From positions 1 through 56,736 of the forward strand of contig CAIQKM010000054.1 in the NCBI GenBank assembly GCA_903872345.1: a DNA stretch of 56,736 nucleotides, read 5' to 3'. Origin of the DNA: an uncultured Verrucomicrobia subdivision 3 bacterium (GTDB lineage Bacteria > Verrucomicrobiota > Verrucomicrobiia > Limisphaerales > UBA11358). The position numbers and the translations under genes are program-made. How positions within the stretch are numbered: position 1 is the stretch's first letter; the number at the start of each line of letters is the position of its first letter. Under the pieces are notes generated by a model. That model did no database searches, had not been told where the DNA came from, and saw only the letters and a list, made by a program, of their open reading frames with translations. Below are positions 16,576-24,768 of this stretch, piece after piece.

Positions 16576-17142
16576 ATGACCATCGTCAGCCTGGATTTTG
16601 AAACCGCCAACCCGTCGCGCGTGAGCATTTGCGCGGCGGGGCTGGCGGTCTTTGTGGATGGCCAACTGACGGAGTCGCCGTACTGGCTGGTTAAACCACC
16701 CAAAGGTCATGGCTGGTTTCACGAAAGGTTTATTGAATGCCACGGCCTGACGCATCTGGATGTGGCGGACGCCCCGGAATTCCCCGTCATTGCGCCGGAG
16801 TTACTGGCCTGCCTTGGCCGCGCCGACCTGGTGATTGCGCACAACGCCGGATTCGACATTGGCCATCTGCGCGCAACAGTGGAGCATTTTGGGCTGGAGT
16901 GCCCGGATTTTGAGTATGTATGTACCTGCGCTCTGGCCCGGCGGGTCTGGCCGGATTTGCCGGATCATCAGTTATCGACTCTCGCCACGCACATTGGCCA
17001 CCAGTTCAATCACCACCATGCCCAGGCAGATGGGGAAGCCGCCGGCCGCGTGTTGCTGGCGATGATGGCACAGGTGAAGGCAAAAACTCCCCGAGAAGTT
17101 TTGGAATCCGCGGGAATTGAGGCGAAACGTTTCCAGTGTTAG
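16576..17142 (+). CDS. DEDDh 3'-5' exonuclease (DnaQ-like)
   Basis: The 188-residue protein has the four metal-binding acidic residues and the general-base histidine of the DnaQ-type exonucleases: Asp7 and Glu9 in SLDFET, Asp94 in AHNAGFD, and His147 with Asp152 in HHAQADGEAA. This makes it a stand-alone proofreading-type or RNase T-like exonuclease acting on single-stranded 3' ends. It is not linked to a polymerase domain. It lies in a cassette with a phosphoesterase and, further on, a predicted nuclease. Confidence 0.9.
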   Translation: MTIVSLDFETANPSRVSICAAGLAVFVDGQLTESPYWLVKPPKGHGWFHERFIECHGLTHLDVADAPEFPVIAPELLACLGRADLVIAHNAGFDIGHLRATVEHFGLECPDFEYVCTCALARRVWPDLPDHQLSTLATHIGHQFNHHHAQADGEAAGRVLLAMMAQVKAKTPREVLESAGIEAKRFQC

Positions 17143-17251
17143 ATATTTAAGCATACATGATGCCACATTAGTTTAATATTCTTTGATTTAATTATTGAAA
17201 GCATTTTGAAAATCATTCACTGTCGCGTTAAACCAAACAAAGGAAGATATT

Positions 17252-17395
17252 ATGGCCTGCAAAACATGTAATGGATACAAGACAATCCGCTGTCCCGTGT
17301 GCAATGGCACTGGCAAGGTGGGTGCAAAAGAATGCCACGCTTGTGGCGGGGACAAAAAGAAAATCTGCCCAACCTGTCAGGGGACTGGGAAGTAA
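17252..17395 (+). CDS. 47-residue stand-alone DnaJ-type zinc-finger protein
   Basis: This small gene is preceded by AAAGGAAGATATT, a good Shine-Dalgarno site. The product has four CxxCxGxG-like motifs in order: CKTCNGYK, CPVCNGTG, CHACGGDK and CPTCQGTG. These are the repeats that bind two zinc ions in the central domain of DnaJ/Hsp40; here they make up almost the whole protein, with no J domain or substrate domain. Such minimal proteins may act as zinc-bound adaptors or partners. The upstream 110 bases are AT-rich and may hold a promoter. It sits directly ahead of the PD-(D/E)XK nuclease gene. Confidence 0.8.
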   Translation: MACKTCNGYKTIRCPVCNGTGKVGAKECHACGGDKKKICPTCQGTGK

Positions 17396-17431
17396 AAATG
17401 GGGGACTGTTGCTCCTAGATGGAATCGTTAT

Positions 17432-18796
17432 ATGAGTCAGCAATTTTTGGAAAAAAACCCACAAAACAGCACGCAGCCTGTCTTTGATTTGCTCAATTTT
17501 GTTGCGGCCGAACGCAAGGAGGGTTGCGGTAGAGTCTGCGAAACATTGGGAATCCGCCCAACTATCTCGAGCTTGCTTCAAGAAGAAACGTACGCACCCA
17601 TCAACAGATCGTTTAGTTCATTAGTGAATGACGTTTCAAATGTGTTAAAGGAGTGTGCGGTTAAACGAACAATCACCGACTGGCCTTTTGAAAACTTCTG
17701 GGGATGCCCCCACGAGCCAAAACACTCGAAAATATTGGCGTATTTCATCAATGCAAAAAAACACAAAGATGGCGAATATCTTTTAAAAAAACTGTTGGTA
17801 ATTTGCAAGAAAGCAGACTTGGTGGTTGACCGCCATTGCGAAGTGGAATGCGAAAAAGACCATGTAGACATAAGAGTGATACGCAAAGCGCAAGACGGCG
17901 AGACTAAAAACGGTGATACTAATTACGCTATCATATTTGAGAATAAAATAAACGGGGCTGGTGATACACGCGGAGCCGACGGTACAGAAGGACAGCTTGA
18001 TACATACGTTATAGCCACAAGAAAGAGATACAAATTCCATGAAAATGAAATCCATGTATTTTACATGCCATTAAGATCAGACAAAGACCCGCAGCGAAAA
18101 GATGAAATGGCGGTTGTAAAAAAAGGCGTGTCCTATAGCAAAATAACCTTCGAAAACGAAATATTGGAATGGTTACAATCCGTAACGGCCAAAGAGGCCG
18201 TTACGCAAGTATGCGACGGCATTCTTGATAACTTAAACCATTACAGGAACCTAATATCATATCTCATCAACAAAAACAAAGAATCCGAAATGAACACCAG
18301 AATTATTGAAAAACTGAAGGAAATGGAAAGCAGAGGTGAACCTCTTCCGTCTTTGGAAGATGCGCGACAGGCGCAGGAAGCTGTGAACAAGCTTGTGACC
18401 GAGCTTGGAAGCTACATGTCAGATAAGTCGCTAACAGCTATTCAAGCTGAATTTCCGAAAGAATTACAGAAGTATATTAAGACGGATTTCCCCCAACCAG
18501 CGAAAGCTGTGGGTCTGTGGGTTCCGGAAGCGGATGCCACTTTTTGGTTCGGTATTGAAAACAAACAGTGGTTTTTTGGTTGTCAACAAGCTAAAGAGGG
18601 TACTGTTCAAAGCCTTAAAATTCTCAGCGTCGATTGGTGGGCTTGGAACGGGGATCGGCATTTTCCTTTTATGCGAGCGAGTGACGTCTTCAAACCCGGC
18701 ACCGGTTTTGAACAAGAATATTTGCCGCAAGCGATAGTGCAAATGGTGGTTGGCAAACTTTTGGAATGGCGGGGCAAACTGATTCAAAGCAAATAA
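17432..18796 (+). CDS. PD-(D/E)XK nuclease superfamily protein
   Basis: The 454-residue protein has a putative PD-(D/E)XK core: HEPKHSKILAYFINAKK (N-terminal helix), the Asp of DHVDIRV near residue 145, and IIFENKING with the Glu and Lys of E-x-K near residues 170-172, then GQLDTYVIATRK. The layout (helical N-terminus, nuclease core, long C-terminal region with a Trp-rich segment WFFGCQQ...DWWAWNGDRHF) resembles the PDDEXK group often found near defence or mobile genes. Base composition is markedly more AT-rich than neighbours, suggesting horizontal gain. A restriction or anti-phage role is possible but not shown. Confidence 0.78.
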   Translation: MSQQFLEKNPQNSTQPVFDLLNFVAAERKEGCGRVCETLGIRPTISSLLQEETYAPINRSFSSLVNDVSNVLKECAVKRTITDWPFENFWGCPHEPKHSKILAYFINAKKHKDGEYLLKKLLVICKKADLVVDRHCEVECEKDHVDIRVIRKAQDGETKNGDTNYAIIFENKINGAGDTRGADGTEGQLDTYVIATRKRYKFHENEIHVFYMPLRSDKDPQRKDEMAVVKKGVSYSKITFENEILEWLQSVTAKEAVTQVCDGILDNLNHYRNLISYLINKNKESEMNTRIIEKLKEMESRGEPLPSLEDARQAQEAVNKLVTELGSYMSDKSLTAIQAEFPKELQKYIKTDFPQPAKAVGLWVPEADATFWFGIENKQWFFGCQQAKEGTVQSLKILSVDWWAWNGDRHFPFMRASDVFKPGTGFEQEYLPQAIVQMVVGKLLEWRGKLIQSK

Positions 18797-18856
18797 TTGC
18801 CCAACGCCGGCCACCGCACGCGGGACGCGTGCGCTCCCCTCGGCGCTCAGCCGCAA

Positions 18857-18890
18857 ACAAAAAACCCCGGCTCGCGCCGGGGTTTTGTTT
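18857..18890. terminator. Bidirectional terminator between the nuclease and korB genes
   Basis: AAAACCCCGGC (18861-18871) pairs perfectly with GCCGGGGTTTT (18876-18886) around TCGC, with A runs on the left and T runs on the right, so it can stop both converging transcripts. Confidence 0.85.
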
Positions 18891-18904
18891 TGGCACGGAC
18901 AAAT

Positions 18905-19834
18905 TTATTTCATCTTGTCGAAGGTCTTCTGGAGGATTTCCCAGTCCGCCTGGCCGGCGACCTTGCTCTGGTAGGACTTCACGATTTCGTCTTCGCGCGC
19001 GTTCTTGGTGGGCTTCGGGTTCTTGTAGAAGATGCCGAAGTAGCCGGGGAACGGTTCGCTCGCCAGCTTGTAGGCGGCGGCTTCGTCCGTCACGTCATGG
19101 GTCTTGGGGACTTCGTTGAACACGCCGCCCTTGCGCGGGTTGCTCGCGTCGAACGCGCCTTCATAGAATTCCACGCATTCGCTCAGGCATTCCACGAAGC
19201 TGAAGCCGTCGTGATCCATCGCCGCTTCCATCACTGACAGCACATGGTTCGGATTCGTGTGCGTGGTGCGCGCCACGAAGGTGGCCCCGGCCGAAATGGC
19301 CTGCTTGAGCGGGTTGATGGGATAATCCACCGAGCCCCAGAGATCCGTCTTGCTCTTGAACCCGAGCGGCGACGTGGGCGAGGTCTGTTTCTTGGTCAGG
19401 CCATAGACCCAGTTGTCCATCACCACGTACGTGAGCTTCACGTTCTTGCGCGCGGTGTGGGTGAAATGGTTGCCGCCGATGGAGAAGGCGTCGCCGTCCC
19501 CGCCGAACACGAACACGTGCAGGTCGGGACGCGAGAGCGAGATGCCGCTGGCGAACGGCAGCGCGCGGCCGTGGATGAAGTGGACGCCGTGCGCCTGCAC
19601 GAAGTACGGGAACCGGCTGGAACAGCCGATGCCGGCGACGGTGGTGATCTTTTCGTGGATCAGCTTGCGCTTTTCAATCAGCTTGAAATACAGGGCCAGC
19701 ACGGAGAAGTCACCGCAGCCGGGACACCAGGTCGGGTGGTCGGCGGCGATTTCCTTTTTGGTCAGGCCCTTGCGTTCCTCCGGGGCGGGAGGAATGACGG
19801 TGGCGGCGGACGTAGCGGTCAAAGTTTGGCTCAT
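18905..19834 (-). CDS. korB: 2-oxoacid:ferredoxin oxidoreductase, beta subunit (KorB type)
   Basis: The 309-residue protein binds thiamine diphosphate and an Fe-S cluster. Key features are CPGCGD (Cys37, Cys40), GIGCSSRFP (Cys71), the TPP/Mg motif GGDGDAFSIGGNH (residues 111-123) followed by VMDNWVYGLTKKQTSPTS. The order and length match KorB, which with KorA oxidatively decarboxylates 2-oxoglutarate to succinyl-CoA using ferredoxin; discrimination from other 2-oxoacid substrates is by family resemblance only. It lies 22 bases downstream of korA in one operon. The N-terminal ~25 residues form an Ala/Thr/Pro-rich extension. Confidence 0.92.
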   Translation of the reverse strand: MSQTLTATSAATVIPPAPEERKGLTKKEIAADHPTWCPGCGDFSVLALYFKLIEKRKLIHEKITTVAGIGCSSRFPYFVQAHGVHFIHGRALPFASGISLSRPDLHVFVFGGDGDAFSIGGNHFTHTARKNVKLTYVVMDNWVYGLTKKQTSPTSPLGFKSKTDLWGSVDYPINPLKQAISAGATFVARTTHTNPNHVLSVMEAAMDHDGFSFVECLSECVEFYEGAFDASNPRKGGVFNEVPKTHDVTDEAAAYKLASEPFPGYFGIFYKNPKPTKNAREDEIVKSYQSKVAGQADWEILQKTFDKMK

Positions 19835-19856
19835 ACGATTAGTTCGTGGGTTGGAA

Positions 19857-21683
19857 TTACAGTTTGCGCAAACCGGCGGACACGTTGGATTTGGCGCGTT
19901 CGAGAATTTCCTTCACCTTCCAGGTGAGGCCGTCGGTTTTGTTGATGCCGCGAATCTTCGGGTCGCAATAGCGGGCGCGCAGGATGGCGCCGAGCTGGCC
20001 GAAGCCGTACAGGCCTTCGTCGTTCATTTCCACCACGAGCACGTGGTTGAAACCGGAGAAGATGTTTTCCAATCCGTTCGGCAGCGGGTTGATGTGGCGC
20101 AGGTGCAGCGAAGAAACGCTGTCGCCGGCGGCGCGGGCGCGGTCCACGGCTTCGCGGATCGGGCCTTCGGTGGAACCCCAGCCGACCAGCAGGACGTTGC
20201 CTTCCGGCGGACCGTAAACCTTCGGCACCGGCAGCGATGCGCCCAGGGCCATCAGCTTCTTGCGGCGCTTGGCGTTCATCTGCATGTGCAGCTTCGGCGA
20301 ACCGGTCGGGTGGCCCATTTCGTCGTGTTCCAGCCCGGTGGCGACCGGGTATTTGCCGTTCAAAATCTTCGTGCCCGGCGCCAGGTGATGCGTGATGCCG
20401 TCCGGCGCGGACAGATCATACGGTTTGTGCTCGGCCACGGGGGTGAGGTCGGGCGAAATGTCCTGCACAATCTTCTTCAAGTCGGGTTCCACGAACGCCT
20501 CAATGCGCGTCGCAATGCCCTGATCCGTCAGCAGAATCACCGGCACGCTGTATTTGCGCGCGATGTTCACCGCTTCGATGGCCATGTAGAAACAGTCTTC
20601 CACGTTCGCCGGGGCGATGACCACGCGGGGGGAATCGCCGTGACCGCCGTTCACGGCGATGTTCAGGTCGGACTGTTCAATATTGGTGGGCATGCCCGTG
20701 GAGGGGCCGCCGCGCTGCACGTCGATCACCACCAGCGGCACTTCCGCCATGATGGCCCAGCCCAGCGCCTCGGTCTTGAGCGCAATGCCCGGACCGCTGG
20801 AACCCGTTACCGACACGCGACCGCCATAGCTGCCGCCAATGGCCATCGAGATGGAGGCGATTTCGTCCTCGCACTGGATGAACTTGCCGCCGTACTTGGG
20901 CAGTTCGCGGCGGAGCAGTTCCATGATGTCCGTCCACGGGGTGATCGGATAGCCTGCGCCGAAACGGACACCGGCGGCGATCAGGCCGTAGCCGATGGCT
21001 TCATTGCCGTTCATCACCACCTGGTGGCCGTCCTTCTTGTGGCTGTCCACAAACTTGAAGGTCTCGAGAATGTTGCCCAGCGAATGGGAATAGCCCGCAT
21101 GGAACGCCGCCAGCGCGTTGTTCAGAATGCTCTGATCCTTGCCGCCGAAGCGTTCGCCAAACAGTTTTTCCAGCTTGGCCACGTTCAGGTCAAACATCTT
21201 GGCGATCAGGCCCAGCGCGTAGAGATTCTTGCCCTTGTCCTTGGCCGTGCCGCCGATGGCTTCGACGGTGAGCGAGGAAATCGGGATGCCGACATGGTGA
21301 AAATCCCCCTGCAATTCGGGCTTGGGCTGCACGTGATCGGAATCATAAAGGACGATGCCGCCCTTCTTGAGCGACGTCAGATGCCCTTCGTAGGAGTGCT
21401 GGTAAAAGGCGAGCAGCACATCCGCCTCGTCGCCGGAGCTGAGCACCTCGCCGGAGCCGATGCGCACCTGGAAGATGGAGGGACCGCCGGAGATGGTGGC
21501 GGGAATGGTCATAAACGTCATGACTTCCTGCTCGCTGCGGCCGGCCAGCCGCGCGAGAAAGCCGCCGATGGCCTGGATGCCGTCCTGCGAGTTGCCCGCA
21601 ATGCGGATCACCACTTCGTTGATTTGCGATACTTTTTGCGCGCCGCCCGACGACGGTGCACCCGTTGTTGTTATATCACTCAT
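19857..21683 (-). CDS. korA: 2-oxoacid:ferredoxin oxidoreductase, fused gamma-alpha subunit (KorA type)
   Basis: The 608-residue protein begins with a gamma domain (residues ~20-200; RIAGNSQDGIQAIGGFLARL, ISGGPSIFQVRIGS, KGGIVLYDSD) joined to the alpha domain (residues ~220-600; GNEAIGYGLIAAGVRFGAGY-PITPWTD, GSSGPGIALKTEALG, QRGGPSTGMPT). This gamma-alpha fusion is the standard two-gene KorAB form. The enzyme works with ferredoxin and is typical of anaerobic or microaerobic carbon metabolism and the reductive or oxidative TCA cycle. The divergent TPR gene begins 268 bases upstream across an AT-rich gap that should hold promoters for both, though I see no clear one. Confidence 0.94.
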   Translation of the reverse strand: MSDITTTGAPSSGGAQKVSQINEVVIRIAGNSQDGIQAIGGFLARLAGRSEQEVMTFMTIPATISGGPSIFQVRIGSGEVLSSGDEADVLLAFYQHSYEGHLTSLKKGGIVLYDSDHVQPKPELQGDFHHVGIPISSLTVEAIGGTAKDKGKNLYALGLIAKMFDLNVAKLEKLFGERFGGKDQSILNNALAAFHAGYSHSLGNILETFKFVDSHKKDGHQVVMNGNEAIGYGLIAAGVRFGAGYPITPWTDIMELLRRELPKYGGKFIQCEDEIASISMAIGGSYGGRVSVTGSSGPGIALKTEALGWAIMAEVPLVVIDVQRGGPSTGMPTNIEQSDLNIAVNGGHGDSPRVVIAPANVEDCFYMAIEAVNIARKYSVPVILLTDQGIATRIEAFVEPDLKKIVQDISPDLTPVAEHKPYDLSAPDGITHHLAPGTKILNGKYPVATGLEHDEMGHPTGSPKLHMQMNAKRRKKLMALGASLPVPKVYGPPEGNVLLVGWGSTEGPIREAVDRARAAGDSVSSLHLRHINPLPNGLENIFSGFNHVLVVEMNDEGLYGFGQLGAILRARYCDPKIRGINKTDGLTWKVKEILERAKSNVSAGLRKL

Positions 21684-21951
21684 GGAACCTCGAATTCAAA
21701 GTTGACCGACTCACAAGGTGGATTGGCGGCTGAAAGGAATATCAGCGCGACACCGTTGTCACCTTACCGTAGCTCATTAACGGACATTGTGTCAATTTCT
21801 AATACAATTTTTATCAAGTTGATTACTAACACCTTGCGTATTTCGACGCCGCCAGCAGGAAGCCTGTTATCTTGTTATTATTTATTCTTATATATTATGA
21901 ACCGCTGTATGAGAGACGCCCGCCGCTTGCTTCGCAGGGGTTCCGTGAACT

Positions 21952-22437
21952 ATGTTCCATACCGACATGACCTTGCAGGAACAATACGACGACGCGATGT
22001 TTGACTTCAGCCGGAGCGATTTTGCCAGTGCCGTGGCCAAGCTGAAAAGCGTGCTCGCGCAGGATGCCACCCATTTTGAGTCCCAACTGGCGCTGGGCAT
22101 GGCGTATTACCGCTTGGGTGACCTGCCTGCGGCCATCAGTGAAGGTCACAAAGCCGAGCAGCTTCGCCCCAAGGAACAGCTCGTCCACACCAATCTGTCG
22201 CTGTTCTATATGAAGTCCGGCAATCTGCAAACCGCCGAACACCACGGCCTGCAGGCCCGCATTGCCGGGTGGCGCGCGGAAAATGCCGCCGCCAAAGCCG
22301 GGGAACCAGTCACCACCGCCTCCGACCCCGAATTGCAAATGGCCAAGCCCAAGGCCCCCACGGTAAAAGTCATCCGCATGCCCGACAAATTCCCCGACCA
22401 GCCGTGGAAAAAGAAAACCCCGCCGCCGGAAACCTGA
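21952..22437 (+). CDS. Tetratricopeptide repeat protein
   Basis: A 161-residue soluble protein. Residues ~10-105 form about three TPR units (YDDAMFDFSRSDFASAVAKL, LALGMAYYRLGDLPAAISEG, LSLFYMKSGNLQTAEHHGLQ). The tail is Pro/Lys-rich (PKAPTVKVIRMPDKFPDQPW, ending KKKTPPPET) and probably disordered. TPR proteins serve as docking scaffolds; the partner is unknown. An alternative ATG at 21967 would remove five residues. It is followed by the small coiled-coil gene. Confidence 0.8.
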   Translation: MFHTDMTLQEQYDDAMFDFSRSDFASAVAKLKSVLAQDATHFESQLALGMAYYRLGDLPAAISEGHKAEQLRPKEQLVHTNLSLFYMKSGNLQTAEHHGLQARIAGWRAENAAAKAGEPVTTASDPELQMAKPKAPTVKVIRMPDKFPDQPWKKKTPPPET

Positions 22438-22479
22438 GCCGTTTAAGTACCGGCCATTTTAAGCCAATATCTATCTCCT

Positions 22480-22755
22480 ATGAAATCCGCCTATGAACTC
22501 GCCATGGAGCGCCTGAACAAGAGCGCTCCGACCGTCAAACTCAACGCCCGGCAGAAAGAGGAACTCGCCGAGCTCGACACCAAATACGCCGCCCTGATCG
22601 CCGGTCGTGAAATCGCCCTCAAATCTGAAATCGCCAAGGTGGCCGATGATTCAGATAAGGTTGAGGCCCTCCGCGAGCAGCTCGCCACCGAACGCAAGAA
22701 GCTCCAGTCCGAGCTGGAAGATAAAAAAGAACGGGTGCGGCAAAGCAAAGGGTGA
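22480..22755 (+). CDS. Small coiled-coil protein
   Basis: A 91-residue, highly charged protein that is predicted to be helical for most of its length; residues ~20-88 have heptad-like spacing (KEELAELDTKYAALIAGREI, LREQLATERKKLQSELEDKK). It has no signal peptide or Cys. Function is unknown; it might dimerise or act as a partner of the upstream TPR protein, from which it is separated by 42 bases. Confidence 0.75.
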   Translation: MKSAYELAMERLNKSAPTVKLNARQKEELAELDTKYAALIAGREIALKSEIAKVADDSDKVEALREQLATERKKLQSELEDKKERVRQSKG

Positions 22756-22853
22756 AAGCTAACTGAAAAAACAGCCCCAGCGGGCGGTAGAAAAGCTGGC
22801 GCACCTTGGCGAGGCCGACGCCAAAATACTTATGCGCCGGATAGTTTGAAAAG

Positions 22854-24755
22854 ATGAATAGAAAACTCATCGTCAGCATGGTCGCTTGGTCACTGGCGGC
22901 AACGGCCTGGGCGCTCAGCGAACCTGCCATCATTCCCCAGCCGGCTCACCTGGCACTGGCAACGGGCAGGTTCGAGCTGACGGCCGGGACGGAAATCACC
23001 TTTCGGGGCGGCGAGACCGAGGCGGAAAATTTGGCGGTCGCTTTGCGAACAGCCACCGGGTTTAAACTGCCCGTCTCGCCCATTTCGACGCTGGCCCATC
23101 GGCGGGAGATCACCGTTCTGCTGCAAACCAACCAAGTCGAAACGTTTGGGGCGGAAGGCTATGAGCTGATCGTCAGTGGCAAATATGTCGGCATCACCGC
23201 CGCCACCGAGGCTGGTTTGTTTTATGGCGGACAAACGTTACTGCAATTGCTCCCGTCAAAGATCATTGCGTCCCAGGTTGTCACCGGCAGGCAATGGAAT
23301 GTTCCCTGCGTGACCATCAGCGACCAGCCGCGTTTCGCCTGGCGAGGGCTGATGCTGGATTGCAGCCGCACCTTTCAGTCCGTGGCCTATCTGCACCGGA
23401 CCATCGACCGGATGGCCGTTTACAAGCTGAATGTTCTGCATCTCCATTTGACCGATGACCAGGGCTGGCGGCTGGAAATCAAGCAGCACCCGGAATTAAC
23501 CGGCACTGGCGCGTTCTTCTCAGTTAAATATGGTGAACCGCCTTCGCACCAAGGCTTCTACACGCAGGCGCAGATGCGAGAGGTCGTGGCGTATGCCGCC
23601 GCCCGTCACATCAACATCGTTCCTGAAATTGAGATGCCGGGCCATAGCCATGAAGTCATGGTCTGCCATCCGGAGCTTTCGTGCGCGGCAAGCACCGCCA
23701 ACGATATTTTCCCGTTTTACCAAGGTCCCACCACCACCGCCGACGTTTACTGCGCGGGTAACGAAGACACTTTCCGGTTTTTGCAGGAAGTGCTCGATGA
23801 AGTAATCGATATTTTTCCCTCCAAGTTCATTCATGTGGGCGGCGACGAGGTGCCCATGACCGCCTGGAAGTCTTGTTCCAAGTGCCAGGCACGCATGACG
23901 GCGGAAGGACTGAAGAACGAGCGCGAACTCCAAAGCTACTTCATGCGCCGGATCGAAAAATATCTGGCCGGCAAAGGTCGCCGGCTGATCGGCTGGGATG
24001 AAATTTTGGAAGGCGGTCTGGCGCCCGACGCCACGGTGATGAGCTGGCGCGGCACGGCTGGCGGTCTGGCGGCGGCCAAAGCCGGACACGCTGTCGTCAT
24101 GAGTCCCACGAGCCATTGCTATTTTGATTACAGCTATGGCGACATCAATTCGGCGCGCGTATTTGACTTCGACCCGGTCGCTGGACTGTCGCCGGTCGTC
24201 GCCGCCCATGTGCTGGGGTTGCAGGCCAATTTTTGGTCACACATTGACCGCGAGCCGGAACTGGTGGACCGACAATTATTCCCGCGCCTGCTGGCAATCG
24301 CCGAACGCGGCTGGTCGCCGGACAACCGCAGCCAGGTGTCCGATTACCAGCGCCGGGCGCAGGCGCAGCTTTCGCGGCTGGAACAGTTGGGGGTTCACTA
24401 CCAACCTCTCGACCTGGCGATCCCCGTCGGTGAATGGACGCCGGAAAGTTTCGCAGGTGGTGTGACGAAACTGGAATTTGGCGTGACGCGGCAGATCACG
24501 GAGCCGGGCGATTACTTGGTAAAACCCGTCTATGCCCGGGGGGCCGACGGCGTGTATTTGCACGCGGCCGAATTTTTGGGACCGGCCGGAACGAGTGACC
24601 GGCACGAGGGTTTTGCCGGCAACCGCCCGACGAATGACACTTTTCTGCTCCGGGTACCGGCCTTGCCAGCCAAACAAAATCTGCGTCTGCGACTGACATT
24701 AGAGCCCGCCGGCGGGACAAATACGTGGGGTAAGGTTTTTATTTACCGCCAGTAG
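22854..24755 (+). CDS. Beta-N-acetylhexosaminidase, GH20
   Basis: The 633-residue secreted enzyme removes terminal N-acetylglucosamine or N-acetylgalactosamine from glycans such as chitin fragments or glycoproteins. A signal peptide (residues 1-20) is followed by the GH20b alpha/beta domain (to ~150), then the TIM barrel. The barrel carries GLMLDCSRTFQS, HLHLTDDQGWRLEIK, VPEIEMPGHSHE, and the catalytic Asp331-Glu332 pair in HVGGDEVP, plus WDEILEGG and the substrate-binding Trp motifs further on. A beta-sandwich-like C-terminal region (~530-633) remains. It converges with the aldehyde dehydrogenase with only 13 bases between stops. Confidence 0.95.
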   Translation: MNRKLIVSMVAWSLAATAWALSEPAIIPQPAHLALATGRFELTAGTEITFRGGETEAENLAVALRTATGFKLPVSPISTLAHRREITVLLQTNQVETFGAEGYELIVSGKYVGITAATEAGLFYGGQTLLQLLPSKIIASQVVTGRQWNVPCVTISDQPRFAWRGLMLDCSRTFQSVAYLHRTIDRMAVYKLNVLHLHLTDDQGWRLEIKQHPELTGTGAFFSVKYGEPPSHQGFYTQAQMREVVAYAAARHINIVPEIEMPGHSHEVMVCHPELSCAASTANDIFPFYQGPTTTADVYCAGNEDTFRFLQEVLDEVIDIFPSKFIHVGGDEVPMTAWKSCSKCQARMTAEGLKNERELQSYFMRRIEKYLAGKGRRLIGWDEILEGGLAPDATVMSWRGTAGGLAAAKAGHAVVMSPTSHCYFDYSYGDINSARVFDFDPVAGLSPVVAAHVLGLQANFWSHIDREPELVDRQLFPRLLAIAERGWSPDNRSQVSDYQRRAQAQLSRLEQLGVHYQPLDLAIPVGEWTPESFAGGVTKLEFGVTRQITEPGDYLVKPVYARGADGVYLHAAEFLGPAGTSDRHEGFAGNRPTNDTFLLRVPALPAKQNLRLRLTLEPAGGTNTWGKVFIYRQ

Positions 24756-24768
24756 CATTCTGCCGCTT

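Noticed and set aside
12482..18796. Prophage
   Set aside because: No integrase, terminase, portal, capsid, tail or lysis gene could be recognised in the cassette, only nuclease and phosphoesterase genes.
19413..22004. 863-codon open frame antisense to korAB
   Set aside because: korA and korB are unambiguous on the other strand; the antisense product has no recognisable motif and runs through the intergenic gap.
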